DNA of 64,000 bases from Diploptera punctata (GCA_030220185.1 JASPKZ010001599.1:258501-322500); one strand, 5' to 3'; positions 12,661-23,712 are shown, counted from the stretch's first letter. A program made the numbers and translations. The notes: generated by a model not told the origin, from the letters alone.

Positions 12661-12949
12661 AACTTATTATGGATGGATGTTTACTTAATAGCTCAACAAC
12701 AATGTTCAAGTATAAAAAAAGTTTTCTTAAGACATGAAAATTATCTAAATCCCTAGTCTTTTGGGTTAATAAAAATTTAATTCGTTCATACATGAATTTT
12801 ATGCGGTATTGTTTTATTGTAGCTTAGCTAAATTTTTTAAATAACGTTTTAAAATTGAAAACTAGATATGAATGTTGGAACTACAAATTTTTACTGCATA
12901 AAAATGTTACAATCTGTAACATAAAATCCCAACCGATTTTAAGTTATAG

Positions 12950-13112
12950 AAGAACGTAACATAGTTGGTTAAGTCATTGCAATGCGCGCCAGAAAACCAC
13001 GGATTCGGTTTCAGACTGTTTAATTAATTCTAACTGATCTAAATTTTCTGGTGGCACGATGGTCCTGGGGTCGATTCAGCCTATATTAAAAATGAGTACC
13101 AGGTGCCAAATT
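12950..13112 (+). repeat. Dispersed repeat fragment with partner at 16985-17215
   Basis: CTGGTGGCACGATGGTCCTGGGGTCGATTCAGCC and the ATGAGTACC downstream are matched by the reverse complement at 17120-17215. It ends exactly where the LINE-beta copy begins. Confidence 0.5.
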
Positions 13113-13748
13113 TAATATGGAAATATCAATTAATAAAACTAAAATTATGGCATTTCATGGGAAGGACCCCATACAAAGTAAAATCTGTCTCCAGAATAAA
13201 ATTTTAGAGAGATCTAATCAATTTAAATATCTTGGATATTATCTCCCTATCTGGGATGAAAAGGATATCCCTGAAAAAGTTACTAGTTATAATAAAAGTT
13301 TAGGAATTATTAATCAAGTTATGAAACCATCCCTTGTACAGAAAAACACCAGATTACGTTTATATAACACTTTGGCTAGACCAGTGTTGACCTATGGTAG
13401 TGAAGCATAGACACTAAGAAAACAACATGAAAGCAGAATAACGGCTTGTGAAATGAGATTCATGCGCAGAACAGCGGGTTACACCAGATGGGATCGGAAA
13501 AAGAACACCGATATCTTAAAAGAATTGAAGACTACGCCAATTTTGGAATATATTAAACAGTACCAACTAAATTGGAAACACCATCTTGAAAGAATGAGTT
13601 CAAATCGGATCCCCAAAGCTGTTTATAATTATATACCAAGAGGACGAAGATCACTGGGTCGTCCTATGAAATGCTGGAGGGAAAATTTTCTATAGGATCG
13701 TAACAGGCCTTGGCCTAATACTTGGAAGGAAGAAGAAGAAGAAGAAGT
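13113..13748 (+). pseudogene. LINE-beta 3' end
   Basis: Encodes the post-palm part of a LINE reverse transcriptase: MEISINKTKIMAFHGK, then FKYLGYYL, then RPVLTYGSEA and a stop codon in place of the Trp that follows in sister copies. The second frame has MRFMRRTAGYTRWDRK and the C-terminal GRRSLGRPMKCW. After the stop there is a conserved 3' UTR (AGGATCGTAACAGGCCTTGG) and a (GAA)n tail at 13730-13748. It is 5'-truncated. Confidence 0.85.
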
Positions 13749-13749
13749 A

Positions 13750-14278
13750 CCAGACTGGGAGTAAATGCGAGTGTTACGCACAACTAAAAACCTCCTGTTG
13801 TCTTGAAAAAAATGTGAGTAATAACCTCCTATTATTCCAAGGGTTTCCTAAATTTCTACAGTAGGAACAATTTATTTTTCATTTTAATTAATTTAATTTG
13901 TGTTGTCTCGGAGGGGCTTGACGTTGAAGTGAGATCCCTCAATCGGGGAGACCCTTCATGTCCTTGCGTGGTCAAAAAAGTGTGTGTGTGATCCACAGTT
14001 AAAATCCCTCTCCCGACAGATCGTGTTACTGTAAGGCTCGGGTGACATATCGCACGTAAATGTACCTATAAGACGAGAGGTAAAACAAATTAATGGCTTT
14101 GAACCTGAAGAAGTAATTTGCTTTGTCCCACGTTGTAGCGATGTTTTGAAGCAGTAATTCTCTTCATGCCCTATGTTATAGCATTTTGAAGAAGGATTTG
14201 TGTCCCAAAAAGAATTACTGGTTCAGGTTGGGTTTGATTTTCGATAGAGTCGGATTCTCTTGTTAGGGTCGGATGTCC
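13750..14278. other. No gene recognised
   Basis: A moderately GC-rich stretch (13910-14080) that could be an unrecognised dispersed repeat. No coding motif seen. Confidence 0.4.
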
Positions 14279-14640
14279 GTACCATCTTAATTGTTGAGTT
14301 TTAATATAATCTAAAATAGTGCCTTCAATCTACATTTTTTTCCTTATAACTGAGTTCCTATTTTTTTCTCTTCTTGAAATTCTTGTGGCCCTTCGTATAA
14401 AATCCATTTCCATTGCCAAAAGGTACTTATTTGTTTTTGTTGTTAATGGCCAAAGAGTTCTGCTCCATAAGTAGCGATGCTTTTAACAATTGTATGATAT
14501 ACATTCATTTTATTTTCATTTATTTTTACACATATATATATATATATACATCCTGTGGCAGAATAATTAGGCGTTTTGTAGCTTCTGTTGTGTCTGCACC
14601 ACATTTTTCTTGGACTCTGTGGACACTTTGTTGTCAAATA
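14279..14640 (-). pseudogene. LINE reverse transcriptase C-terminal fragment (separate lineage)
   Basis: The minus strand gives VKSIATYGAELF and, after a frame change, EMDFIRRATRISRREKNRNS. These match the tail of LINE polymerases (YG-E-W, then M-x-F-xRR-x-ISR-x2-R-x2-N). A (TA)n microsatellite (14529-14549) has expanded inside it. Confidence 0.65.
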
Positions 14641-15244
14641 TGCTTTTTCAGCGATTTCTGGGATCAGATACCATAAATGTTCCCATAATTTCCTTAATAC
14701 TAAATAAGAAATGTCGGGATCTGCTTCCTGTTATGCGTGAAGGGTTTATAAATATTCTATATCTTGAAATGGTGCTTCGGTAGGTACGTACGCACAAAAA
14801 CCAAACTTTAATATATATTAGAAAACTCAAACACTGTTTAGCCTAGACATCTCTTCTGTTACATGAAATTGACTGCGAAATAGAAAAATCTTCAGAGAGT
14901 AAATTGGTTTTGTCTGATGCATTGCTCCAGAAATCCAAATCGATATATCACGGGGTGGGATCCTCCTAGATATATAACCGTTAATTCTAAGAGATACCTG
15001 TAATCTTCTCTCGAATGATGTACGAGGAAATCCTCCAATACGAATTAAAAAATGTCATTAGTAGAGCTAGGAATTTTACGTACAAAATTTTGGTGAAAAA
15101 GGTGCAAAAAGGGTGCTTTAATTTAGCAGAAAAAGGTGCAATTTTTTAAATAAAAGTTGCAAATTTCCCATGTAAATAATCACTAAAGATTACCAAAACC
15201 AATTACAACAAGTAACTAACGACACAAAATTCACGCATGTTGTC

Positions 15245-15478
15245 TTATATTAAAGAGTCTGTGTAAGTACTTATATGCTGCGTAACACGAATGCATTGAT
15301 GTTTTTCGTCAATTGTTATTGAAATATCACAAAGAATGCACCTGATAACAGATCCGTCACTCTGAATTCCATCTGCACTAAACTTTTTAACAATATCACG
15401 TAGTTTATAGGAGTTCACTTTCAGTTTCGGCCTGCTGTATACTGGTAACTCAGGAAAATTGCAGACCACACTAGTCAA
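15245..15478 (-). pseudogene. hAT transposase N-terminal zinc-finger fragment
   Basis: A 77-codon minus-strand frame contains KLRDIVKKFSADGI, then IRCILCD (Cys-x2-Cys) and HQCIRVTQHI, arranged as Cys-x2-Cys ... His-x7-His. This resembles the BED-like/CGGBP1-type finger that begins many hAT transposases. It lies within the TIRs of the hAT element, which supports the assignment. The DDE catalytic domain is absent, so it cannot be an active transposase. Confidence 0.55.
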
Positions 15479-15700
15479 ATATTATTTTGAACTGAAACAT
15501 TTATTCACGCACTCAACAACCTTCCTTGTTTGAGCAATAGTTTTCGCATAACTGTGGTGCAATGAGGCGCAAACTAACTTAAAATGAATAGCCTAACGGG
15601 ATTGCACTGAAGTGGAAGTAATGTGATGTGGACTGATACCATATATCGTTACCAACCCTTGAAATCGTATTTGAATAAATGTAATATATATATATATAAC

Positions 15701-16327
15701 GGGCTTCCAATATAAACCCATCAGGCAGCGCTCTCTCCTCGTCCGCATTTCACTCTGCCAGCCGCTCGTCCTTGAACTAGTCAGTTTACTGTCGTTCGAC
15801 AAGATGAGACGTCAGCTGACATTAGAGCAGCGCATTTATGTGTGTAAATGTTATTATAAATACGAATCAGCTCGTCGCGTTCGCGAGGAATTTATTCGGA
15901 ACTTCCCTGGACAATTACCTCCTTCCAGATCGACAATCCACGATCTTGTGACTAAATTTGAGACCACTGGTTCAGTACAAAATAAGAAACACACGCGCAG
16001 GTGTATGGTTCTCACCGAAGAAAAATTAGACGAAATTGGCGAAAATTTGTGGGGTAGCCTGAAAGACAAAGTGTACAAAACAAATCCGCACACATTGGAA
16101 GAACAACATAAGAAATGACAGTGCCCGAACTACAGCGTGTCAATCTAAATGTGTTTACTCGGTATAATGCCTGTTTAACTGCGGGAGGACAACATTTCCA
16201 GCATTTTCTATAAGGTAAGAAACAGTTCAAGGACGGGTGGCAGGCAGGGTGAATTGCGGGAGGAAGAGACAGCACTGCGTGCCGGGTGAAATTCCGTGAG
16301 GCCGATCCGGTTTTATATTGGAAGCCC
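15701..16327 (+). mobile_element. DNA transposon with 18-bp TIRs and an HTH (DUF4817-like) gene
   Basis: GGGCTTCCAATATAAACC at 15701 is matched inverted by GGTTTTATATTGGAAGCCC ending at 16327. (TA)n sequence lies on both sides, consistent with insertion at TA-rich targets. It carries the helix-turn-helix frame at 15804-16118 but no catalytic domain. It is nested inside the hAT element. Confidence 0.75.
15804..16118 (+). CDS. Helix-turn-helix protein fragment, DUF4817-like (transposon-encoded)
   Basis: A 104-codon frame. The N-terminal two thirds look like the DUF4817 helix-turn-helix common in insect transposons: LTLEQRIYVCKCYYKYESA, then FIRNFPGQLPPSRSTIHDLV and KFETTGSV. In relatives this module binds the element ends and is followed by a DDE/D nuclease. 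Here the frame stops after a basic stretch (KKHTRR) and a short tail, with only 209 bp left before the right TIR, so the nuclease has been deleted. The start ATG directly precedes the conserved RRQLT. Function in this copy, if any, would be DNA binding only. Confidence 0.6.
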   Translation: MRRQLTLEQRIYVCKCYYKYESARRVREEFIRNFPGQLPPSRSTIHDLVTKFETTGSVQNKKHTRRCMVLTEEKLDEIGENLWGSLKDKVYKTNPHTLEEQHKK

Positions 16328-16360
<33 letters not shown>

Positions 16361-16362
16361 CA

Positions 16363-16668
16363 ATAGTAATTCTGCCCGAAGGCAGGTCCTTCACTGTAAC
16401 CACAGCATTTTCATGCTATGCTTGCAGCTTTACTAGGGAATTGTACGTGTGGTAGCTTCCCGTTGCTTTCCACACCGGAAGGATGATGATGATGATGGCC
16501 ATATGATTTCGGGGACCGTTTGGGCCTTAAAGTTTTTCTGACATTTGTCTTACAGGTGAGGAAAAACCCCGATAAAAACCTCACCCAGAAAAACTGTCCC
16601 GACCGGGGATCGAACCCGGGCCCGCTGCGTGACAAGGCAGCACGCTACCTCGAGACCACAGCGGTGGA
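16363..16668 (-). mobile_element. SINE-1, near full length, inserted in (TA)n
   Basis: Read on the minus strand: the tRNA-like head with B box GGGTTCGATCCCC, the AGACAAATGTCAGAAAAACT body phrase, the (ATC)n patch and the 3' GGGCAGAATTACTATTG. (TA)n lies at both ends (16331-16361, 16670-16683), so the insertion probably split one TA microsatellite. At about 306 bp it is a useful family reference. Confidence 0.85.
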
Positions 16669-16984
16669 CTATATATATATATATTATTTTGGTAATAAAA
16701 TGTTCCAAAGGAGACAAAAAAGGTTTGAAAAGGTGCAAAATGTGATTCCATTAAAGAAAAGGTGCTAGCATTGAAAAAAAGGTGCAAAAAGGTGCAACTA
16801 AAACAGTTAGGGGCATTTATTTAATGTTTGCTTTGCAATACTAGCTAATTTGAACATTATAGTAACAAAAAAGTGCAGCATCTAAAATTCCTAGCTCTAG
16901 TCATTAGTAATATCTTGTAACAGTGAACTAATATATAAATACTTCTAAAATTCATTTAAAACACAGTTGAGGTTATGTTGCAAA

Positions 16985-17215
16985 GTAAAGTGATCCCACT
17001 ACAGGCCTCAGGAGGCCCTTAGGGCTAGTAGGAGGTTGAGGCTCTCACTTGTTCTTGATAATCGGCACTTGATGTCAGCCGGGTTGTCAGTCCTGCGTGA
17101 CTGCCGCCTTTACCTCCAGAACAAGCGTCCGGTACTCATTTCCATTAGAGGCTGAGTCGACCCCAGGGCCATAGTGCCGCCAGAAGGTTTGGGTCAGTTT
17201 AAAAATCCTGACTAA
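16985..17215 (-). repeat. Dispersed GC-richer repeat
   Basis: The reverse complement contains CCTGGGGTCGACTCAGCC and AATGAGTACCGGACGCTTG, sharing its first ~90 bp with 12950-13112. Its GC content is above that of the surroundings. Possibly a SINE body, but no promoter boxes were found. Confidence 0.5.
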
Positions 17216-17237
17216 AATGTTAAAATAAGTTCCTGAT

Positions 17238-17404
17238 AAAATTGATTTTTGTTTATAAAAGCTTTGTCAAGTAGTTAAAACCATGTAAATATTTCAGAAC
17301 ATGTTCCATCTTCGATATGACATGTTGAAGATGGAACATGTTCTGACAGGCCTATGCGGTTTCAACAACTTGAAGTTTTTTTTTATAAACAGAAATCAAT
17401 TTTT
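17238..17404. repeat. Imperfect foldback element
   Basis: Outer arms AAAATTGATTTTTGTTTATAAA / TTTATAAACAGAAATCAATTTT and inner arms CAGAACATGTTCCATCTTC / GAAGATGGAACATGTTCTG pair with small internal loops. Confidence 0.7.
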
Positions 17405-17727
17405 GTTGAGGACGACTGATATATCAGGTAATTATTTTAATATTTTAACATTGAACTGAATGCAAGGTAGGACAGTTACTTCGTTGTTGTGATCCCAAGC
17501 CTGTTGAAAATGTTTGATAAATGCAATATGTGGACCAGCGATAACCCACTAAGAGAGATTCCCGACGATAATGTTAATCAGCGATGCCTAGACTACAGAG
17601 ACCTCAAGCAGTTGGAAGAATGAACTAACAAATTACAGATTGCTGTATTACCAGCTTCTTGATCTCGATAGCTAAGTCGTTATTTCCGTCATTTTCTATA
17701 CCACAAGTAAAATATTTTCCCCGAAGT

Positions 17728-18047
17728 ACACTTACTTACTTACTCACTCACTGGCACTATCGAACCCGTAGGTTCATGGCCGCGCGGACATAAGCTCTCC
17801 ATATGTCCCTATCCTGAGCTAATGCTTTCCAATCATTCCCTGTATAATCTACTTCCCTCAAATCATAGTTAATGTTGTTCTCCCACCTCATTATTGCTCT
17901 ACCAACTGGGCTTTTTCCCTCTGGCTTTCCTACAAGAAGCTTCCATGCACGTCTTTCATTCCCCATACGTGCAACATGTCCTGCCCATCGCAGTCTACGA
18001 GAATTAACTGTTCTTATTATATCTGGCTTCCTATACAGACCTAACAT
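17728..18047 (-). pseudogene. LINE-alpha 3' end
   Basis: Terminal 96 codons of the alpha polymerase, RRLRWAGHVARM through WRAYVRAAMNLRVR, followed by an AGTA-type tail (seen as ACTTACTTACTCACTC). It is 5'-truncated and abuts the next repeat directly. Confidence 0.85.
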
Positions 18048-18060
18048 TCCATGTTCCTAG

Positions 18061-18385
18061 GAACATGTCCCTGTGTTTGAGCCTTTGGCATGGGTTCCCT
18101 GAAGTAGTCCCCGCCCGGAGAACCGAATGGGGGACTATTTGACCTCCGGAAAATTTTACCCCAGTAGAACCCATGTCCGCATTTCTTGACAGTTGTATTT
18201 TTACGGTGAAAGATCGTCATTCTTTCGACTAAGGTACTTATTTCGTCTGGCTTATCACCTTCGACCAGTCCGGCATGGGTAACCCTATCGGAGGTAATGC
18301 TACAGCCGGCATAGCTCTCAGGATCATTTAAGCACGCAAGCCACTCCACCACGACAAGGTAAAGATACCATGGAGGGTCCCCGAA
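18061..18385 (-). repeat. Dispersed repeat R300
   Basis: About 320 bp shared with 21806-22105 (opposite strand) and in part with 28775-28915. Copies keep a common open frame (WLACLNDPESYAGxSI), which suggests descent from a coding segment of an unrecognised element. Two of three copies adjoin LINE-alpha sequence. Confidence 0.7.
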
Positions 18386-18606
18386 GTATTTATTAATAAA
18401 AATAACATCTCATAGCATAGACTGATTTTAGAGAAATCATAACATCATCGCCATTTTTTACTCCACCGTTGTTCGTTTGTGGTGATTCAATGTTTCCTTC
18501 AATGACAGAACACTGGTCCAGCAAAAATTGACAATGAATACTTATTTCTCCCAACCGTTCTAAAAAAAAAACAAAATATGAGGTGAGATGTTATTTTTAT
18601 TAATAC
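18386..18606. repeat. MITE candidate with ~23-bp inverted ends
   Basis: GTATTTATTAATAAAAATAACATCTCA opens it, and the complement, TGAGATGTTATTTTTATTAATAC, closes it at 18606. About 170 bp of non-coding sequence lies between. It begins exactly where R300 ends. Confidence 0.65.
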
Positions 18607-18998
18607 CTCAGTGTTACTTCCTACAAATTTTAAAATTCTCAATTTTCAAGAACCATTAACTCATGATTTCAACCAACGTTGGAAATATATTCCATACATC
18701 AGAAAACAGTTGATGAGTCTTATTACTGGTAAATTAACAAACAAAAATAGCAAACAAAAGTAGTTGCTTGATCTTACATATATTTTAAAATTTAATAAAA
18801 TAAAATATCCAACAGTATGTTATAACATTAAATAAATGATTCAAAACTAATATTACAAGCATGAATTGAAACAAACGTTTATGAGATTGTTCTTTATTAA
18901 AATTAAGAGGAACCTGATTTATTCCAAATAATAAGAAATATTTAACTTCGCAAGTCTGTTGGCTATACTTCAAGCAGTCGAATCAAGCAGTAGAAATT

Positions 18999-19937
18999 AT
19001 CAGATGCACTATCTCCTCTACTATTTAATTTTGTACTAGAGCATGCCATTAAATCTTTAGAGAATGAGGAAGGCTTACAACTCAATGGTATTAATAAGCT
19101 GTTAGTTTATGCTGATGATGTAGTACTACTGGCCGATAGCGAGGAGATACTGAACGACAACACGCACACACTAGTGAGTAACACTAAGAAATTAGGACTG
19201 GAAGTAAATATCAATAAAAGTAAATATATGGTCACACGTAGAAATAAATTACATAATGGATATGGACAGCTAATGACAAATGAGGGAAATTTTGAGGAAG
19301 TGGCTGAATTCAAATACCTAGGAACAATAATCACAAATAGGAATGAGATGCACAAAGAAATTAAACATAGGCTCAATTCTGGAAATGCATGCTATTATGC
19401 ATTGCAGAGACTCTTGATGTCCCAACTCCTTTCAAAAAACGTTAAATTGAAAATATATAAAACTATTATTCTACCAGTTATATTATATGGGTGCGAAACA
19501 TGGACTCTTACTTTAAGTAAGGGAGGAAAGGAGATTACAAGTATTTGAGAATAAAGTACTTAGGAAAATTTTTGGACCAAAGAGATATGAACAGACATGT
19601 GAATGGAGAAGACTACATAACAATGAACTACATGGTCTTTATAGGAAACCAGATATAATAAGAACAGTTAAGTCTCGTAGACTGCGATGGGCAGGACATG
19701 TTGCACGTATGGGAAATGAAAGACTTACATGGAAGCTTCTTGTAGGAAAGCCAGAGGGAAAACGCCCAGTTCGTAGACCAAGAATGAGGTGGGAGAATAA
19801 CATTAACTATGATTTGAGGGAAGTAGATTATACAGGGAATGATTGGAAAGCATTATCTCAGGATAGGGATGTATGGAGAGCTTATGTCCGCGCGGCCATG
19901 AACCTACGGGTTCGATAGTGCCAGTGAGTAAATAAGT
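18999..19937 (+). pseudogene. LINE-alpha 3' half with YADD palm
   Basis: The best long alpha copy. It starts at the palm B motif (ALSPLLFNFVLEHAI), continues through LLVYADDVVLLAD and YGCETWTLTL, and ends with MNLRVR and the AGTA tail. An inserted AGTA near 19520 breaks the frame after TLTLSK, so the C-terminus (19709-19918) is in another frame. Upstream endonuclease and fingers are missing. Confidence 0.85.
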
Positions 19938-20383
19938 CGAAATTATCTGCGTCTGCAGCGTTCCAAGCGATTGGAAGAATGCACTAGGTCAGGTATCAAG
20001 TACTTCCATTAGCGTCGGCACCCCCTGATTTGGATCTGAAGATTTTGCTACTTTCACTTCATAACGGACTTCAACATTATCTCATATGTATGAGTACGAA
20101 GTAATTCTACTGATATCAATACATCACCGCATCCGTCTGTGATAATTTGAGTGCACGAGTCACTTCAAGTTACGTGTCTCCACAACTCAATCAACCTGAA
20201 TTTTAAACAAATAGCTTTTTTACTAAAAGGAACAATCTCATTGGGTGAGTACCATTTAAATTTCAAAACTTGTAAAATAATTACCACCCTATTGCGCAGT
20301 TAGAACTGCATTTTGTCAGCGGTCGGGCTATAGAATCCCTGTATAGACGCATGTTGAAAGTTCTCAGCGGGCCTCTCTGACTT
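19938..20383. other. No gene recognised
   Basis: Spacer between two inverted LINE-alpha copies. No motif or repeat identified. Confidence 0.4.
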
Positions 20384-21006
20384 ACTTACTCACTGGCACT
20401 ATCGAACCCGTAGGTTCATGGCCGCGCGGACATAAGCTCTCCATACACCCTATCCTGAGCTAATGCTTTCCAATCATTCCCTGTATAATCTACTTCCCTC
20501 AAATCATAGTTAATGTTGTTCTCCCACCTCATTCTTGTCTACCAACTGGGCGTTTTCCTTCTGGCTTTCCTACAAGAAGCTTCCATGCATGTTTTTCATT
20601 CCCCATACGCACAACATGTCCTTCCCATCGCAGTCTACGAGACTTAACTGTTCTTATTATATCTGGCTTCCTATAAAGACCATGTAGTTCATTGTTATGT
20701 AGTCTTCTCCATTCACCTGTCTGTTCATCTCTCTTTGGTCCAAACATTTTCCTAAGTACTTTATTCTCAAATACTGGTAATCTCCTTTCCTCCCTTAAAG
20801 TAAGAGTCCATGTTTCGCACCCATATAATATAACTGGTAGAATAATAGTTTTATATATTTTCAGCTTAACGTTTTTTGAAAGGAGTTGGGACATCAAAAG
20901 TCTCTGCAATGCATAATAGCATGCATTTCCAGAATTGAGCCTATGTTTAATTTCTTGGTGCATCTCATTCCTGTTTGTGATTATTGTTCCTAGGTATTTG
21001 AATTCG
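20384..21006 (-). pseudogene. LINE-alpha 3' fragment
   Basis: Minus-strand copy from FKYLGTII through YGCETWTL, VLRKMFGPKRDEQTGEWRR and GKPEGKRPVGR, then frameshifted at 20538 before the RMRWE motif, with the AGTA tail at 20384-20395. It faces the copy at 18999. Confidence 0.85.
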
Positions 21007-21128
21007 GGCCTCTTTGACTATGAACGGTAAATCGCTGGCTACAAATTCCCTTGTACAAGTACCATTATTAGGCGAGACTTCATTCTCCCCGTCGATCGCG
21101 AATCTCAAATGCGGCCCAAAAAAGCGTT

Positions 21129-21163
<35 letters not shown>

Positions 21164-21165
21164 AT

Positions 21166-21468
21166 CCATAGTAATTCTGCCCGAGGGCAGGTCTTTCACT
21201 GCAATCATAGCATTAGCATGCTATGCTTTGCAGCTTTACTAGAGAATTATAGGTGTGGTAGCTTCCCATTGCTTTCCAAACCGTTGAAGAATGATGATGA
21301 TAAGGATGATAGTGATGGCCGGATGATTTTCGGGGACCTTTGGACCCTAAGCTTCCTAACATTTATCTTACAGGTGAGGAAAAACCCCGAAAAACCTTAC
21401 CAAGAACCCTGTCCCGAACGGGAATCGAAACAGGCCCGCTGCGTGACAAGGCAGCACGCTACCTCATA
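21166..21468 (-). mobile_element. SINE-1, diverged, inserted in (TA)n
   Basis: Body and 3' half match the family (GGGCAGAATTACTATGGATG, GACAGGG), but the B-box region is mutated. As at 16363, the copy is embedded in a TA microsatellite (21132-21160 and 21465-21474). Confidence 0.75.
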
Positions 21469-21477
21469 TATATATTC

Positions 21478-21790
21478 TTTTTCTTATTCTTCTTCACGGT
21501 TTAGGCTTATTTACTAGCCTGTTCAGGCTCCAAATTGCTGCTCTTTCAATCTTTTCTTTGGTCTTCCCAAACTACTTCTTCCACGTGGTGAATAGTTGTA
21601 TGCTGCTTTTGCTATTCTATTACCAGTCATCCTTGCCAAGTGTTCTTTCCAGTTTCTTCTGTATTTCACTATTGTTCTGTTTAATACCTCTAATTTTAGT
21701 TGTCTTATTTGTGTTATGTTTTTTGTCTGTTCTTTGATATCCTGCTATTGGTCTGAGGAATTTCATTTCAGATTTTTTACAATACAGTTG
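21478..21790 (-). pseudogene. LINE fragment related to 61330-61940
   Basis: Shares the 3' architecture of the copy at 61330 (GAAGAAGAATAAGAA tail, then a diverged C-terminal region). On the minus strand the frames are broken. Assignment rests on nucleotide resemblance to that copy. Confidence 0.5.
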
Positions 21791-21805
21791 TCATAAACCC
21801 TCCAT

Positions 21806-22105
21806 TGTAAGTTTACCTTGTCATGGTGGAGTGGCTTGCGTGCTTAAATGATCCTGAGAGCTATGCCGGCGGTAGCATTGCTTCCGATAGGGTTGCCCAT
21901 GCCGGACTGATCAAAGGTGATAAGCCAGACGAAAAAAGCACCTTGGTCAAAAGAGTGACGATCTTTCACCGTAAAAATACAACCGTCAAGAAATGCGGAC
22001 ATGGGTTCAACTGAGGTAAAATTTTCCGGAGATCAAATAGTCCCCCATTCGGTTCTCCAGGCAGGGACTACTTCAGGGAACCCATGCCAAACGCTCAAAG
22101 TTGTC
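21806..22105 (+). repeat. Dispersed repeat R300
   Basis: Plus-strand copy of the 18061-18385 repeat. The shared frame is open for 63 codons from the ATG at 21823, then interrupted. Confidence 0.7.
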
Positions 22106-22149
22106 ATAAAAAAGGATTTACACACAAACGAGCATTATCTCGAATACTA

Positions 22150-22388
22150 GGAATAAAAGGTGACACCAGAATCCAGATCCTATTAATTAGTATTCATTAT
22201 TAAGAGTATAGGAGAAAATGGTATGAGCAGAATGGATACCAACAGATTTCCTAGGAAAAGTCTGAACTATCAACCAAGAGGAGGAAAAAGAGATCGGGGA
22301 CGCCCACGAAAGTCATGGACACAGCAGCTATGATACTTGGAGCTGGAATGAACCATAAAGGTTCAATCCTTGCGAGTAGAAGAAGAAG
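22150..22388 (+). pseudogene. LINE C-terminal fragment
   Basis: Contains RMDTNRFPRKSLNYQPRGGK and RGRPRKSW, the R-x3-Y-x-PRG...GRP-x-RSW ending of LINE polymerases, and a GAAGAAGAAGG tail. Upstream sequence is not recognisable. Confidence 0.6.
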
Positions 22389-22694
22389 GTTATTAACTTT
22401 TTATTGTTGTAACCTGTTGTTTCAAACCTCATCTTATGGTTGATTTAATCAGGTTAAGAAAGTTAGATAACTTTTAAAACCAAATAAATTTGTATTTTTA
22501 TTGTTTGTGCAAAGTTAACATTGTGTTTGTACCAATATTTTTATTTTGGACAGTGGCGGCTCCTTTTTACAACTGACTGGAGTTTTAACTATATTACTCT
22601 TAAAATTAAGTTAATATAGCGAATAAGCAAATTGAAAGACTCAAAGAAATACTACCATAATTGTCTAAATGTATTTCTCTGAGAGAGAAGAAAC

Positions 22695-22697
<3 letters not shown>

Positions 22698-22749
<52 letters not shown>
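22698..22749. repeat. (AAT)n microsatellite
   Basis: About 17 AAT repeats directly at the tail side of a LINE-gamma 3' end, so it probably grew from that tail. Confidence 0.95.
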
Positions 22750-22750
<1 letters not shown>

Positions 22751-22751
22751 T

Positions 22752-22947
22752 CATCATCATCATGGACAAATTCGTATTAGGCCATGTGGCCTGTACGGTA
22801 AACCTAGCGAAGATGGTCTTGATCTTTCCACCGATGTTTTGGTCTTCCTTGGTCCCTATGTCCAGTTGGGGTATATTGGAATGCCAATTTTGGAAGTCTA
22901 TTTCTTGCCATTCTCCTCAGATCATTTTTCCATTGGAGGAAATTCCA
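22752..22947 (-). pseudogene. LINE-gamma 3' end fragment
   Basis: Nearly identical to the first 180 bp of the copy at 35868 (GGACAAATTCGTATTAGGCC and onward). Ends with a CATGATGATGATGAC tail. The sequence right of it (22948-23380) is unassigned. Confidence 0.75.
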
Positions 22948-23382
22948 TATCTTGAACGCCTGACTAGAGGCTATAAGGTAGCAGCCCTACCACTAGTCTT
23001 GCCTCTGTGGATGGCTGGTAACCAACCCAGGGGACTTCCTATTACCGGTACTCGAAGAAACGTAATAATAATATAATGTATTAAAACTGAAAACATAAAT
23101 TTTGAGCCGTTGTACGTGCCCTCAATGTAACATTAAATCAAAACACACACTTTCCGAGTGACTTTTTGTTTCTGCCAGGACTCGTCATTCACTGGCAGTT
23201 ACACAAGTGACAAGAGGCATGAAGGCCAGGAAACTGATTTCCAAGGGGTTCATAGAGACAAAATGCACCTCCACACTTGTAAAGCTTGTCTATGTGAGAT
23301 CAAAATATCAGAGTATTTAAGGAACTCATTTGAAAAATGAAAATACAAGGGCATTATTTGTCATTAAAATTATTTAGTTTAA

Positions 23383-23712
23383 GACTTTTGAAAGCATAAT
23401 AATAGTCCCTTCGATTGGTTGCTGGCCAAAGGAAGGCAAGACCAGTGATGGGGCTGCCATCTTATAGTCTCTGGTCAGACTTTTCTGGAGAAGAAAAGAA
23501 AATAAAGGAAAGAAGAAATGGAAGAAAGGAAAGACTCCCTAGCCCTCGGATGCCCTAATAGCGTCGGGGTCGAAAAAAACAAGAGTTAACCAAGATAGGT
23601 TAGATAGTAAAGTTAAGAGTGCAAAACACAAGTAAGTGGAAGAAATGTTTTGCTCAGCTTGGGCACCTTGTGGTCGCCATCCACATATCCCCTAGATGAG
23701 GACCCCTGAGGG
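23383..23712 (+). repeat. Dispersed repeat R340
   Basis: About 330-345 bp shared with 27761-28104 and 33660-34013. Markers are CCTTCGATTGGTTGCTGGCC, GCCCTCGGATGCCCTAATAG and GTGGTCGCCATCCACATATC. No coding frame common to all copies and no Pol III boxes seen. It is followed at once by a LINE-beta 3' end. Confidence 0.8.

Larger units (their letters stand above)
15062..16899. mobile_element. hAT-type DNA transposon with 8-bp TSD
   Basis: The terminal inverted repeat TAGAGCTAGGAATTTTA opens at 15062 and its complement closes at 16899. The 8-base direct repeat GTCATTAG flanks both ends (15054-15061, 16900-16907). An 8-bp duplication and a TAGAG-type terminus fit the hAT superfamily. GGTGCAAAAA words cluster near both ends, like subterminal transposase sites. 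An N-terminal zinc-finger-like frame survives inside (15245-15478). The interior is interrupted by a second transposon (15701-16327) and a SINE (16363-16668). Confidence 0.85.

Noticed and set aside
16520..16787. Overlapping short frames on both strands
   Set aside because: They all lie in the SINE-1 copy and flanking TA repeat; shadows of repeat sequence.
22669..23076. 135-codon frame with a long asparagine run
   Set aside because: The asparagines come from the (AAT)n microsatellite and the rest is antisense to a LINE-gamma 3' end.
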